From assembly GCA_019187485.1 (NCBI GenBank), contig JABAQR010000018.1, positions 1 to 38,114 of the forward strand: a stretch of 38,114 bases of DNA. Direction: 5' to 3'. Below are positions 18,122 to 25,814 of this stretch, in pieces (positions within the stretch are counted from its first letter, which is position 1; each line of letters begins with the position of its first letter). The position numbers and the translations under genes are program-made. The DNA is from Lysobacterales bacterium. Its GTDB lineage: Bacteria > Pseudomonadota > Gammaproteobacteria > Xanthomonadales > SZUA-5. The notes beneath the pieces were generated by a model. That model did not search any database. It was not told where the DNA came from and saw only the letters and a program-made list of their open reading frames with translations.

Positions 18122-19855
18122 ATGAGCGCGCGGCCGCGGCTGTTGCACCTGGTGTCCGCGCGCGGCGGCGGGATGTGCCGTTTCGCGCGCGACCTGCTGG
18201 CGCCCGGGGACGCCATGTTGCACGCCGGCGAGGAGCTGTGGGTGCTGGAGACCCGCGACGGCGACGCTGCGCCGCGCTTCCGCGCCTATCGGGTGCCGGC
18301 GGACAGCGCCGCCGACTGGCTCGACGACCTGCTCGCGGCGCACGCGCTGGATGCGCTGCACGCGCACTTCCTTGCGGCGCCGACGCTGCCGCTGCTGGAA
18401 TCCTGGAGTGAGCGTGGTCGAACGTGGCTGGCGAGCCTGCACGACGTCGGCTTCCTGCGCGCGGATGCCTTCGCCGCGACTGCTGCCCTGCCAGTCGCCG
18501 ACGCTGCCTGGGTGGCGCGCTGGCGCGCGGTGCTGCAGCGCGCGGCGGTGCTGACCGCGCCCTCGGCCTTTCTCGCGCAGGAGTTCGCGCATGCCTGTCC
18601 CGGTCTGGGCGCGCGGATCGTCGCGCCGGGCATACAGCTTCCCGAAGCTCCGCCTGCCCGCGCGCCGGGCTCGTTGCGCTCGGTCGCCGTGGTCGGCGCG
18701 CTTGGTGGACACAAGGGCAAGCAACGCCTGTTGAGCTGGCTCGCGCATGCGGACGCCACGCGCTGGCGCTGGACCCTGGTCGGCTACACCGAGGACCAGT
18801 TGCAGCCGGGCTGGATCGCCGATGGCCGCATGCAGGTCCATGGCCCCTTCGAGGCCGCCGACACCGTGCGCTGGCTAGGCCATTACGCGGTCGACCTGGT
18901 GCTGTTCCCGAACTTGCTCGCGGAGAGTTTCAGCTACGCGCTCTCGGACGTCTGGGCGGCCGGTGTGCCGGTGCTGGTACCGGACTGCGGCGCCCTCGCC
19001 GAGCGCGTGCGCAAGCATGGCGGCGGCGGGTTGCTGGTCGATCCCGACGATCCTGCCGCGCTGATCGCGCAACTGGATGCGCTCGCAGACGGCGGCCAAC
19101 TGGCTGCCTGGCGCGCGCAGATCGAGTGCGGGTGGGCACACATGGTGCCGACCATTGCAGGGATGAGGAAGCAGATGGACGAGGTCCTTGAGCGACTGCC
19201 CCGGGTACGCGCGGACGTCGATGCCGACGCGGCCCGGGAGCGCCTGCAGGCCTGGCTTGCGAGCCAGTTGGACGAGGTCGTGTTCCGCCACGAGAACATC
19301 CGTCTCGCGCGCGATTACGCGCAGGTGCGTGCGTGGGCGGACAAGCTGGAGGCGGATGTCGATCGCCAGGCGCGGGATCTGATCGAGCATTCACGGTTGC
19401 GCACGGAACTGGAGCTGCGGCTGGGCGAGCGCGACGAGGCGATCGCCGGCCTGCGCGCGCGCAATGCACGGGTCGAGGCCGACGCCGCTGCGCTGCTGGC
19501 GCGCAATGCGCAGGTGGAGGCAGACGCCGCCAGGCTCGCACTTGCCGCCCGCGAGTCGCGGGTCGCGCAGGCTGCGCAGGCGCAGCAGCTCGCGGAACTA
19601 TCCGCGCGCGCCACCGATCTGAGCACGCGCCTGGTCGCAGAGCAGCAACGCGGTTGCGGGCTCTCCCGGCGCTGCACCGACCTGACCGGAGAGCTCTCCG
19701 CAATGCACCAACGCATGAATGCATTGGAAGAGGAACTGCGCCCGCTGCGGACCAAGGGCGCGCGCTACGACCGCGTGCTGTCGTGGCTGCCGGCACCGCT
19801 GCTGGCCTGCGCGCGCGGCTGGTTGCAGATGCGTCGGCTGCGGGTGGCGCGATGA
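18122..19855 (+). CDS. GT4-type glycosyltransferase with C-terminal coiled coil
   Basis: 577 residues. The N-terminal part starts LLHLVSARGGGMCRFARDLL, with the glycine-rich loop of GT-B enzymes. The middle contains VVGALGGHKGKQRLLSWL and LFPNLLAESFSYALSDVWAAGVPVLVP, the nucleotide-sugar-binding E-x7-E-like region, then GGGGLLVDPDDPAAL. From about residue 390 to 550 the sequence becomes a long Ala/Arg/Glu-rich coiled coil with two near-repeats of ARNAxVEADAA. The protein ends in a short hydrophobic-basic segment. It is probably a cytoplasmic, membrane-edge enzyme for surface polysaccharide or protein glycosylation. It overlaps the next glycosyltransferase by ATGA (19852-19855). Substrates are unknown. 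Confidence 0.8.
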   Translation: MSARPRLLHLVSARGGGMCRFARDLLAPGDAMLHAGEELWVLETRDGDAAPRFRAYRVPADSAADWLDDLLAAHALDALHAHFLAAPTLPLLESWSERGRTWLASLHDVGFLRADAFAATAALPVADAAWVARWRAVLQRAAVLTAPSAFLAQEFAHACPGLGARIVAPGIQLPEAPPARAPGSLRSVAVVGALGGHKGKQRLLSWLAHADATRWRWTLVGYTEDQLQPGWIADGRMQVHGPFEAADTVRWLGHYAVDLVLFPNLLAESFSYALSDVWAAGVPVLVPDCGALAERVRKHGGGGLLVDPDDPAALIAQLDALADGGQLAAWRAQIECGWAHMVPTIAGMRKQMDEVLERLPRVRADVDADAARERLQAWLASQLDEVVFRHENIRLARDYAQVRAWADKLEADVDRQARDLIEHSRLRTELELRLGERDEAIAGLRARNARVEADAAALLARNAQVEADAARLALAARESRVAQAAQAQQLAELSARATDLSTRLVAEQQRGCGLSRRCTDLTGELSAMHQRMNALEEELRPLRTKGARYDRVLSWLPAPLLACARGWLQMRRLRVAR

Positions 19856-21654
19856 GCGCGATCCGCGCGATCGATGTGCAGGTGGTGGTCTGGCACAGCG
19901 ACGAGTCGCAGTTGCGGCGCCTGTTCACGAGCCTGGCCGAGCAATCCGGCGAAGCCGTGCTGCACGTCGCGGTGGCCGACAACAGCGTCGATGCCGCATA
20001 CGCCGAGCACCTGCAGTTGCTGCTGGAACCCTGGCGCGAGGCCTTCGCCTCGCTGCGCATCGAGATCCAGTCCCGCAACCTCGGCTTCGGGTGTGCCCAC
20101 AACGCGCTCGCGCAAGGTGCGCGTACGCCGTGGATCCTGCTGCTGAACCCGGACGCGGCGCTGCTGCCGGGCGCCTTGCGCGCACTGCTCGACGACGCCG
20201 CGGCGCAGCCGCGCAGTGCCGCCTTCGAATGCCGCCAGCGCCCTTTCGAGCATCCCAAGGACTACCATCCGTTGACGCTGGAGACCGAGTGGGTGAGCGG
20301 TGCCGCGGTGTTGCTGCGGCGCCAGGCCTTCGAGGCCGTCGGCGGCTTCGACGAGCGCCTGTTCCTGTACGGCGAGGACGTGGACCTGAGCTGGCGATTG
20401 CGCGCGGCCGGCTGGATCCTGCGCTACCTGCCGCAGGCGCAGGTGGTGCACGACAGTTACCGCCACGCCGGCGAGGTCAAGCCGCGCCAGGTCGCCGGCA
20501 GCACGCTCGCCAACCTGCTGCTGCGGATGCGTTACGGTGGCTGGCGAGAGGTGCGCGCCGGATACGCGCAACTGCTGCGCGAGATCCGCGTCGGCAACAG
20601 CTTTCCGGGCCGCCGCCGCGCGCTGCTGGGCAACTTCTGGAAGAGCCTGCGGCTGGCACCACATTTCCTGCGCACGCGCATCGCCGCCAGCGAGCATTTC
20701 GCGCCGCGCTTCGCCGGCTGGGATTTCGAGCGCCGCCGCAAGGGTGCCTTTTTCAGCGTGCCGCCGGTGGCGGAGCAGCCATTGGTTTCGATTCTGATCC
20801 GCACCCACCGCCGTCCACAGTGGCTGCGCGAGGCGCTGCGCTCGGCCGAGCGCCAGACCTGGCCGTACGTCGAGATCGTCGTCGTCGAGGATGGTCCGGA
20901 CCTGAGCCGGCGCATGCTCGAGATCGAGTTCGCGCACCTGAAGCCGCGCCTGCGTTACCACGCGACCGGCAGCCCGGTCGGGCGCGCGCGCGCCGGGAAC
21001 CTGGCACTGGCGATGGCACGCGGGCAGTGGCTGAACTTCCTCGACGACGACGATCTGTTGTACCCGGACCATGTCGAGAACCTGCTCGCGGTGGCGCAGC
21101 AGGAAGGCGTTCCGGGCGTCTACGGCATTGGTTGGGAAGTGCCGACGCAGGTCGAGAACGAGCATCCCTTGCGCTATCGCGAGACCGACTGGCTGCTGCG
21201 CTTCCAGATGCCGTTCAACCACGCGACGCTGTGGGTCGAGAACTTCATGCCGATCCAGTGTGTGCTGTTCCATCGCCGGCTGTACGAGCAGCACGGCGGC
21301 TTTGCCGAGGACATGGACCAGCTCGAGGACTGGAACCTGTGGACCCGCTACACGCTGCAGGATCGCTTCGTGCTGGTCGACAAGACCACCAGCCTGTACC
21401 GCGTGCCGGCGCGGCCGGAGGTGGCGGCGCGGCGTCAGGAGGCACTCGACCAGGCCTACCGCGACGCCCGCGAACGCCAGTCGGCCATGCGCGCGGCGCT
21501 GTCGCCGACGGCGATCATCAAAGAGGTCCAGACCTCGCACACGCTGAACGCGCCACCGACCACCCTGCACCTGGCGCGGCGGCTGGCCGAGCGTTTCCTC
21601 GCCGGGCGCTGGCTGGTCGGCTGGATGCTGCGGCGGCGCCAGCGGACCGCGTAG
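19852..21654 (+). CDS. Two-domain GT2 family glycosyltransferase
   Basis: 600 residues with two tandem GT-A domains. Domain 1 (about 5-270) shows VADNS, NLGFGCAHN, LLNPDAAL (the DxD-like metal site) and VSGAAVLLRRQAFEAVGGFD followed by GEDVDLSWRL, as in rhamnosyltransferase-like enzymes. Domain 2 (about 305-530) shows PLVSILIRTHRRP, VVVEDGPD, the metal motif NFLDDDDLLYPDH and LEDWNLWTRY. Such proteins often add two different sugars, or alternate linkages, during polysaccharide assembly. It is translationally coupled to the upstream coiled-coil glycosyltransferase. The acceptor cannot be told from sequence. Confidence 0.88.
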   Translation: MSAIRAIDVQVVVWHSDESQLRRLFTSLAEQSGEAVLHVAVADNSVDAAYAEHLQLLLEPWREAFASLRIEIQSRNLGFGCAHNALAQGARTPWILLLNPDAALLPGALRALLDDAAAQPRSAAFECRQRPFEHPKDYHPLTLETEWVSGAAVLLRRQAFEAVGGFDERLFLYGEDVDLSWRLRAAGWILRYLPQAQVVHDSYRHAGEVKPRQVAGSTLANLLLRMRYGGWREVRAGYAQLLREIRVGNSFPGRRRALLGNFWKSLRLAPHFLRTRIAASEHFAPRFAGWDFERRRKGAFFSVPPVAEQPLVSILIRTHRRPQWLREALRSAERQTWPYVEIVVVEDGPDLSRRMLEIEFAHLKPRLRYHATGSPVGRARAGNLALAMARGQWLNFLDDDDLLYPDHVENLLAVAQQEGVPGVYGIGWEVPTQVENEHPLRYRETDWLLRFQMPFNHATLWVENFMPIQCVLFHRRLYEQHGGFAEDMDQLEDWNLWTRYTLQDRFVLVDKTTSLYRVPARPEVAARRQEALDQAYRDARERQSAMRAALSPTAIIKEVQTSHTLNAPPTTLHLARRLAERFLAGRWLVGWMLRRRQRTA

Positions 21655-21685
21655 GATCGTCCATCCAGCCCTGCAAGATCGGCCC

Positions 21686-22417
21686 ATGCGCGTCCCGCGC
21701 GGCTATCACGATGGCGAACTCGCGGTCGGCACCGAGGTGGTGCTCGGCGAGGCGCTCGCCAGCCACCTGACGCGCGTGCTGCGGTTGCGCAGCGGCGATG
21801 GCGTGCGCCTGTTCGACGGGCGTGGCCTGGAAGTGCGCGCAGTGCTCGCGGCGCCCGAGAAGCGGCGCATGAGCGCGTGCATCGAGGCGGTCATCGAAGC
21901 CCTTCCCGAGTCGCCCCTGCGACTGACCCTGGCGCAGGGCATCTGCCGCGGCGAGAAGATGGATCTGGTGTTGCAGAAGGCTACCGAGCTCGGGGTGCAG
22001 GCGATCCAGCCACTGCTGACGTTGCGCACCGAGGTTCGTCTGGACGCCGAACGCGCTTCGCGGCGGATGGCGCACTGGCGCGAGGTGGTGGTGGCCGCCT
22101 GCGCACAATGCGGGCGCGCGACACTGCCGCAACTGCATGCGCCGATGGCCTTGCCGCACTGGCTGGCCACTCTGGAGGGTGATCGCAGTCCGCGCCTGCT
22201 GCTCGACCCGCAAGGCACCATGCGCCTGAGCGATCTGGCTGCGGCGAGCGCGATGCTGCTGGCGGTGGGGCCCGAGGGCGGATTCGATGAAGATGAGGCC
22301 ATGCGGATGCAAGGCTGTGGCTTCGCCGGACTGCGGCTGGGTCCGCGCGTACTGCGCACCGAGACCGCGGGCCTGGCGGCGATCGCCGCATTGCAGGCGC
22401 GCTGCGGAGATTTGTAA
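21686..22417 (+). CDS. rsmE: 16S rRNA (uracil(1498)-N(3))-methyltransferase
   Basis: 243 residues. An N-terminal PUA-like region (HLTRVLRLRSGDGVRLFDG) is followed by a SPOUT methyltransferase domain. QGICRGEKMDLVLQKATELG, VVAACAQCGR, LLAVGPEGGFDEDE and LGPRVLRTETAGLAAI are the RsmE landmarks; the last two form the knotted SAM site. It methylates U1498 in the decoding region of 16S rRNA. The ATG at 21686 lies 31 bases after the glycosyltransferase stop. TAGGAT at 21652-21657 could be a -10 box of its own. The 169 bases after the gene separate it from a convergent gene and contain only a short CCGGGC/GCCCGG inverted repeat near 22450. Confidence 0.95.
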   Translation: MRVPRGYHDGELAVGTEVVLGEALASHLTRVLRLRSGDGVRLFDGRGLEVRAVLAAPEKRRMSACIEAVIEALPESPLRLTLAQGICRGEKMDLVLQKATELGVQAIQPLLTLRTEVRLDAERASRRMAHWREVVVAACAQCGRATLPQLHAPMALPHWLATLEGDRSPRLLLDPQGTMRLSDLAAASAMLLAVGPEGGFDEDEAMRMQGCGFAGLRLGPRVLRTETAGLAAIAALQARCGDL

Positions 22418-22586
22418 GCCGAGCGGGGCATCGAGCACGCCGGATTCCGGGCTGGCCCGGATCACCGTCAATGGAATCGCGGTGCATTGCCGATCCGGGC
22501 GTCGGCCAACCCGTGGCGGGTGACGCGGCATCCATCCGGACCGGTAGCCAAGCACATCGACCTGAAACAGGCCATCAACGCCGGGC

Positions 22587-23381
22587 TCAGGTGGCGCTCG
22601 TGCGTTTGGGCGAGCTGCGCGGGGCGGGGCCGGAAGGCGGCACCGGCGACTTTTCGTGCCGCTTCGCGGCTACGGCTGTGGATTCCAGCAGCGCCAGTTC
22701 GGCCGCACCGAGCTCGCGCACCACCCCTTTTGCCAGCGCGTCGAGTTCCAGCCCGCCGATCGCCACCCGCAGCAGCCGCAGCGTGCGCAAACCATGCGCT
22801 GCGAGCAGCCGGCGGATGTGGCGGTTGCGGCCCTCGTCGAGGGTGATCGCCAGCCAGGCGTTGCGCTGGCCATGGCGCAGCAGTTGCACGTCGACCGCCG
22901 CCAAGTGCTCGCCGCGGTCCAAGGCACCGGCACGCAACGCGGCGAGCAGGGTCTCGTCGGGCACGCGGTCGACCTGCGCGTGGTAGGTCTTGAGGATGGC
23001 GTGCGCGGGATCGGTGATGCGCGCGGCCCATTCGGGGTCGTTGCTCAGCAGCAGCAGGCCTTCGCTCGCGGCATCCAGCCGGCCGACCGGCGCCAACCAT
23101 GGCAGGTCGAGTCCGTCCAGGCAGCGGTAGACCGTGTCGCGGCCGCGCTCGTCGCTGGCGCTGGTGACGAGGCCACGCGGCTTGTTCAGCATCAGGTAGA
23201 CGCGCCGCGGGGCGGCCAGCGGCGAGCCGTCGATCTCGATGCGCGCGGTCGCCGGGATGGGACGGTCCGGATCGAGGACCACACGGCCGTCCACTCGCAC
23301 TCGACCAGCGCGGATGCGGCGCTCGGCCTCGCTGCGCGAGCAGACCCCGAGCTTGGACAGCGTGCGCGCGAGTCCGGCCAT
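22587..23381 (-). CDS. RsuA/RluB-family pseudouridine synthase
   Basis: 264 residues. An S4 RNA-binding domain (residues 3-50, LSKLGVCSRSEAERRIRAGRV) is followed by the catalytic domain with LNKPRGLVTS and the active-site motif GRLDAASEGLLLLSND (Asp103). EGRNRHIRRLLAAHGL closes the fold, and a basic, disordered tail follows. It converts uridine to pseudouridine in rRNA. The four paralogues RsuA, RluB, RluE and RluF cannot be separated safely by eye. RluB- or RluF-like is my best guess because of the S4 domain and charged tail. It starts 4 bases after the transporter stop, so it is the distal gene of a minus-strand operon. Confidence 0.9.
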   Translation of the reverse strand: MAGLARTLSKLGVCSRSEAERRIRAGRVRVDGRVVLDPDRPIPATARIEIDGSPLAAPRRVYLMLNKPRGLVTSASDERGRDTVYRCLDGLDLPWLAPVGRLDAASEGLLLLSNDPEWAARITDPAHAILKTYHAQVDRVPDETLLAALRAGALDRGEHLAAVDVQLLRHGQRNAWLAITLDEGRNRHIRRLLAAHGLRTLRLLRVAIGGLELDALAKGVVRELGAAELALLESTAVAAKRHEKSPVPPSGPAPRSSPKRTSAT

Positions 23382-23385
23382 GGAC

Positions 23386-25152
23386 TCAGAAGGGCCAGAT
23401 GCGCGGGATCAGCAGCACCGAGACGATGAAGAACAGCAAGTTCAACGGGATACCGACCCGCAGGAAGTCGCTGAAGCGGTAGCCGCCGGCGTTGTAGACC
23501 ATCAGGTTGGTCTGGTAGCCGACCGGCGTCGAAAAACTGGTTGAGGCGGCGAACATCACCGCCATCAGGAAGGGCATCGGGTCGACCTCCATCGCGCGCG
23601 CCAGCGAGATCGCGATCGGCGCCAGCAGCACCGCGGTGCCGTTGTTGGACATGAACTCGGTCAGCAGCGCGGTGGCGAGGTAGACCAGCGCGAGCGCCAT
23701 CCACGGCGAATCGGTGGAGGTCAGCGACAGCAGTTGCGAGACCAGCAGGTTCGCGAGCCCGCTCTTGTCCATCGCCAGACCGAGCGGAATCATCGCCGCG
23801 AGCATCGCGACGACCCGCCAGTGGATCGCCGCGTAGGTCTCCTCCAACGTCAGCACGCGCGTCATCACCATCAGCAGGATGCCGGCCAGCGCGCCGACCG
23901 CGATCGGCACGAGGTCGAAGGCGGCGCTGCCGATCACGCCGAGCGCGATCGCCAGTGCGGCGCGTCCCTGGCGCATCGCGGCCGGTCGCGGGGAGCGTTC
24001 GACCAGGATCAGGTCGCCGTCGCGGCGCAGGTCGGGCAGCTCGTCGCGGCGTACCAGCAGCAACAGCGCATCACCGACCGCCACGGTCACGCTGCCGAGC
24101 TGTTCGCGGATCGAGGTGCCGCGGCGGTGCAGCGCCAGCACCAGCGCGTTCTGGTGCAGGAGCATGCGCAGGCGCGCGATGGTGTCGCCGGCGAAACGCG
24201 AATCCGGCGGGATCAGCGCCTCCACCACCTCGATCTCGCCGCTCTCCAGCAGTTCCAGCTTGGGCTGGTAGTGCGGCGTCATGGTCAGCCCGAGCGACTC
24301 GCGGAAGGCGAACAGACTTTGCGCCGGGCCCTGCACCAGCAGCAAATCGTCCGGTTGCAGCAGCACCTCGGCCGGCGCCAGAAGTTTTTGTTCGCCGCGC
24401 AGCACCTCGACGATGCGCACGCCGAAGCGCGGCTCCACGTCGGAGGCCCGCAAGGGCTTGCCGGCGATCTTGCTGCCGAGGTCCACGCGCAGTTCGGCAA
24501 GGTAATCGTTGAGCCCGTACTGGGTCATCAGCTCGGCGCTGCGCCGGCCGGGCAGCAGGTAGGGCGCGATCGTCAACAGGTAGACCAGGCCCACGCCGAA
24601 CAGGATCACACCGAGCGGCGTCGACGTGAACATGCCGAGAGCGGTCATCCCCGAAGACACCGCGATCGAGGACACCAGCAGGTTGGTCGAGGTGCCGATC
24701 AGCGTGCAGGTGCCACCGAACTGGGTGGCGTAGGACAGCGGGATCAGTAGCTTCGATGGCGAGATCCGGTTGCGCTCGGCCGCCTCCAGGATCAGCGGCA
24801 GGAACACCGCCACTGCGGCGGTGTTGTTGATGAAGGCAGAGACCGGCCCGGCGGTCAGCGTGGTCAGGACCGAAAGGCGCAGGCGCGTGGTGCCGAAGCG
24901 CAGCAGGAAGCGGCCGATGCGCCCCAGCGCGCCACTGCGCATCAGGCCGGCGCTGAGCACGAACATGCAGGCCACCGTGACCGTAGCCTCGTTCGAAAAG
25001 CCGCTCAGGGCCTCGCGCGGATCCAGGATCCCCGACAGCGTCAGCACCAGCAGCGCGGCGATCGCAATGCCCTCGGGCGGATAGCGGTCCTGGATGAAGC
25101 CGACCATCGCGGCCACCAGCACCACCAGCACGATGAAGGCATCCAGGCCCAT
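23386..25152 (-). CDS. SLC13/DASS-type permease with two TrkA-C domains
   Basis: 588 residues. A hydrophobic half (1-200) with FINNTAAVAVFLPLI and CTLIGTSTNLLVSS holds the SNT-like substrate motifs of the divalent anion:sodium symporter superfamily. It is followed by two soluble RCK_C/TrkA-C domains (about 215-285 and 300-385), then a second hydrophobic half with EFMSNNGTAVLLAPIAISLAR and STPVGYQTNLMVYNAGGY. Proteins of this plan (YfbS/SAC1-like) move sulfate, other anions or dicarboxylates, with the TrkA-C domains sensing ligands in the cytoplasm. The ATG at 25152 lies 5 bases after the ruvA stop. The substrate is not determinable here. Confidence 0.88.
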   Translation of the reverse strand: MGLDAFIVLVVLVAAMVGFIQDRYPPEGIAIAALLVLTLSGILDPREALSGFSNEATVTVACMFVLSAGLMRSGALGRIGRFLLRFGTTRLRLSVLTTLTAGPVSAFINNTAAVAVFLPLILEAAERNRISPSKLLIPLSYATQFGGTCTLIGTSTNLLVSSIAVSSGMTALGMFTSTPLGVILFGVGLVYLLTIAPYLLPGRRSAELMTQYGLNDYLAELRVDLGSKIAGKPLRASDVEPRFGVRIVEVLRGEQKLLAPAEVLLQPDDLLLVQGPAQSLFAFRESLGLTMTPHYQPKLELLESGEIEVVEALIPPDSRFAGDTIARLRMLLHQNALVLALHRRGTSIREQLGSVTVAVGDALLLLVRRDELPDLRRDGDLILVERSPRPAAMRQGRAALAIALGVIGSAAFDLVPIAVGALAGILLMVMTRVLTLEETYAAIHWRVVAMLAAMIPLGLAMDKSGLANLLVSQLLSLTSTDSPWMALALVYLATALLTEFMSNNGTAVLLAPIAISLARAMEVDPMPFLMAVMFAASTSFSTPVGYQTNLMVYNAGGYRFSDFLRVGIPLNLLFFIVSVLLIPRIWPF

Positions 25153-25157
25153 GCGTT

Positions 25158-25760
25158 TCAGCCGCTGCGCAGGGCGCTCTTCAGCGCCTTGCGGATGATC
25201 GCCTCGGCGCTGTCGCCGGGGGCTGCAGCCGCCTGCACCAGCTTGCCGACCTCGGCCGGCTTGTAGCCGAGCGCCTGCAGCGCGACGCTGGCCTCGGCGA
25301 CCGGATCGGCCGGCACCGCCCCGCGCACCGCGCCCACCGGCAAGCCGGGCAGGGCACCGGCGCCGACCTTGTCCTTCATCTCGACCACCAGCCGCTCGGC
25401 GGTCTTCTTGCCGATGCCCGGGATGCGTTGCAGCGCGGCGAGGTCGCCGCGCTGGATCAAGCGCGCGAACTCGTCCACCGATGCGCCGGAAAGGATCGAC
25501 AGCGCGGTCTTGGCGCCGATGCCGGAGACCTTGATCAGGCTGCGGAACAGCGCGCGTTCGGACTCCTGCGCAAAGCCGTACAGCGTGTGCGCGTCTTCCT
25601 TGACCGCGAGGTGAGTGACCAGCGTGACTTCGCGCCCGAGTTCGGGCAACTCGTAGAAGGTGCTCATCGGCGCCTCGATCTCGTAGCCGACGCCGGCGAC
25701 GTCCAGCAACAAGGCAGGCGGATGTTTGGCGGCGAGGATGCCGCGCAGGCGACCGATCAT
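25158..25760 (-). CDS. ruvA: Holliday junction branch migration protein RuvA
   Basis: 200 residues in three domains: an OB fold ([15 protein letters not shown]...), two helix-hairpin-helix motifs ([16 protein letters not shown] and [19 protein letters not shown]) and a C-terminal RuvB-contacting three-helix bundle (about 150-200). RuvA tetramers hold Holliday junctions and load RuvB rings. Usually ruvC lies upstream and ruvB downstream. Here a CHAT-protease gene is upstream (54-base gap) and an anion transporter directly downstream, so the ruv set is split in this genome. Confidence 0.95.
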   Translation of the reverse strand: MIGRLRGILAAKHPPALLLDVAGVGYEIEAPMSTFYELPELGREVTLVTHLAVKEDAHTLYGFAQESERALFRSLIKVSGIGAKTALSILSGASVDEFARLIQRGDLAALQRIPGIGKKTAERLVVEMKDKVGAGALPGLPVGAVRGAVPADPVAEASVALQALGYKPAEVGKLVQAAAAPGDSAEAIIRKALKSALRSG

Positions 25761-25814
25761 GGCGGGCGGAACCCTTGGGGATGGTCGGGACGCTGCCCGT
25801 GCCCACGCAATCCG

